64,000 bases of DNA from Burkholderia singularis. Its GTDB lineage: Bacteria > Pseudomonadota > Gammaproteobacteria > Burkholderiales > Burkholderiaceae. The stretch spans positions 1 through 64,000 of the forward strand of contig NZ_FXAN01000043.1 in the NCBI RefSeq assembly GCF_900176645.1, given 5' to 3'. Positions 63,428-64,000 of this stretch are shown one piece after another; the first letter of the stretch is position 1; each line of letters opens with the position of its first letter. A program made the translations under genes and the position numbers. The notes under the pieces are model-generated. The model saw only the letters and a program-made list of their open reading frames with translations. It was not told the DNA's origin and made no database searches.

Positions 63428-64000
63428 TTATGCGGGCCGGCGCGCGTTCAGAATCGTCTGGGTCAGCACGCCCGCGACGAGCCCCCAGAATGCCGGGCCG
63501 ATCGACAGCAGCGTGAAGCCCGAGGCGCTCACCATGAACGTGACGAGTGCGGCTTCGCGCTGGCGGGCGTCGTGCATGGCGTTGGCGAGGCCGCTGGCGA
63601 TCGAGCCGAACAGCGCGAGCGCCGCGACCGATACGACGAGCGCCTTCGGCAGCGCGGCAAAAAGGGCCGCGATCGTCGCGCCGAATATGCCGGCGACGAG
63701 GTAGAACGCGCCGCACCAGACGGCCGCCGTGTAGCGCTTCGCGCGATCCTCGTGCGCTTCGGGGCCGGTGCAGATCGCGGCCGTGATCGCAGCAAGATTG
63801 ATGCCGTGCGAGCCGAACGGCGCAAGCGCGAGCGACGCGACGCCCGTCGTCATGACGAGCGGCGACGATGGCGTCGCGTAGCCGTCCGCGCGCAGCACCG
63901 CGATGCCCGGCACGTTCTGCGAGGCCATCGCGACGACGAACAGCGGGATGCCGATGCTGACGATCGCCGATAGCGAGAACGACGGCATCGTGAACACCGG
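63428..64000 (-). CDS. benE: BenE-type benzoate/H+ symporter (5' end outside window)
   Basis: The frame is open to the window edge, so only the C-terminal ~190 residues are seen. Features of BenE (PF03594) are IPLFVVAMASQNVPGIAVLRADGY, SHGINLAAITAAICTGPEAHEDRAKRY and WGLVAGVLTQTIL, with about five helices. Related permeases import benzoate or similar aromatics. No benzoate catabolic genes lie in view, so the substrate is uncertain. It is divergently placed relative to none of the shown genes and is followed by tal in the same orientation. Confidence 0.85.
   Translation of the reverse strand, partial: PVFTMPSFSLSAIVSIGIPLFVVAMASQNVPGIAVLRADGYATPSSPLVMTTGVASLALAPFGSHGINLAAITAAICTGPEAHEDRAKRYTAAVWCGAFYLVAGIFGATIAALFAALPKALVVSVAALALFGSIASGLANAMHDARQREAALVTFMVSASGFTLLSIGPAFWGLVAGVLTQTILNARRPA

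Overview
The window is 64 kb of high-GC DNA from a member of the genus Burkholderia, most likely the B. pseudomallei/thailandensis/mallei group and most likely the larger chromosome. The evidence is a beta-proteobacterial gene set with Burkholderia-like proteins (PII next to NAD synthetase, OmpC-type porin, PACE efflux protein, BenE, MctP), very GC-rich third codon positions, and several short tandem repeats of the kind this group carries. Species assignment is inference; no rRNA or typing locus is present.

Layout. 1-6.4 kb: a GIY-YIG protein with a repeat-encoded Ser-Lys-Pro tail, a DHA2 multidrug exporter, an AT-rich gene-poor gap, a FemAB/GNAT-like protein, and nadE-glnB. 6.6-12.6 kb: an OmpC-type porin, a complete basic amino acid ABC transporter (hisJ-Q-M-P order) and a pirin. 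12.7-15.6 kb: a CpxP/Spy-like periplasmic protein divergent from an OmpR/EnvZ-type two-component system, with 10-bp-phased repeats between them. 15.6-24.8 kb: a small Cas2-like orphan, an ABC transporter with a fused permease and an ATPase carrying an extra domain, two tandem paralogous lipoproteins, otsA, a decayed AAA ATPase, a Gly/Asn/Trp repeat lipoprotein and ecotin. 25-28.6 kb: choline-O-sulfate use (LysR regulator, betC, solitary choX) with a clear palindromic operator. 28.6-29.1 kb: tRNA-Arg(CCT) with what looks like the scar of an integrated element.

29.6-33.1 kb: an HPP-CBS membrane protein, a MarR regulator and a CLC anion transporter; a shared 14-bp motif lies in front of the first two. 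33.8-41.4 kb: rubredoxin, a DUF4399 protein, the ABC-F protein Uup, and topoisomerase IV (parE-parC) with DnaA-box-like sites upstream. 41.7-47.6 kb: a CopD-like protein, a LysR/PACE efflux pair with an inverted-repeat operator, a ChrA transporter and a GGDEF-EAL signalling protein. 47.8-53.9 kb: a MocR-type regulator divergent from five genes (VOC protein, EamA exporter, PLP aminotransferase, RidA, PhzF), which look like one regulated amino-compound module. 53.9-57.2 kb: htpG behind a sigma-32-like promoter, then ubiC and a DNA glycosylase, with stop and start codons overlapping. 57.2-58.4 kb: an AT-rich patch with an orphan gene. 58.4-64 kb: a spermidine synthase-like protein, a 7-bp tandem repeat, a DUF3311-MctP carboxylate transporter, a PhnB/VOC protein, transaldolase and the 3' part of a BenE-type transporter.

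Most of the window is ordinary housekeeping and transport. The best candidates for something less described are the MocR-controlled five-gene module, the AT-rich orphan at 57.6 kb, the Cas2-like orphan at 15.6 kb and the two palindromic regulator/target pairs. No large new defence or mobile system is visible.
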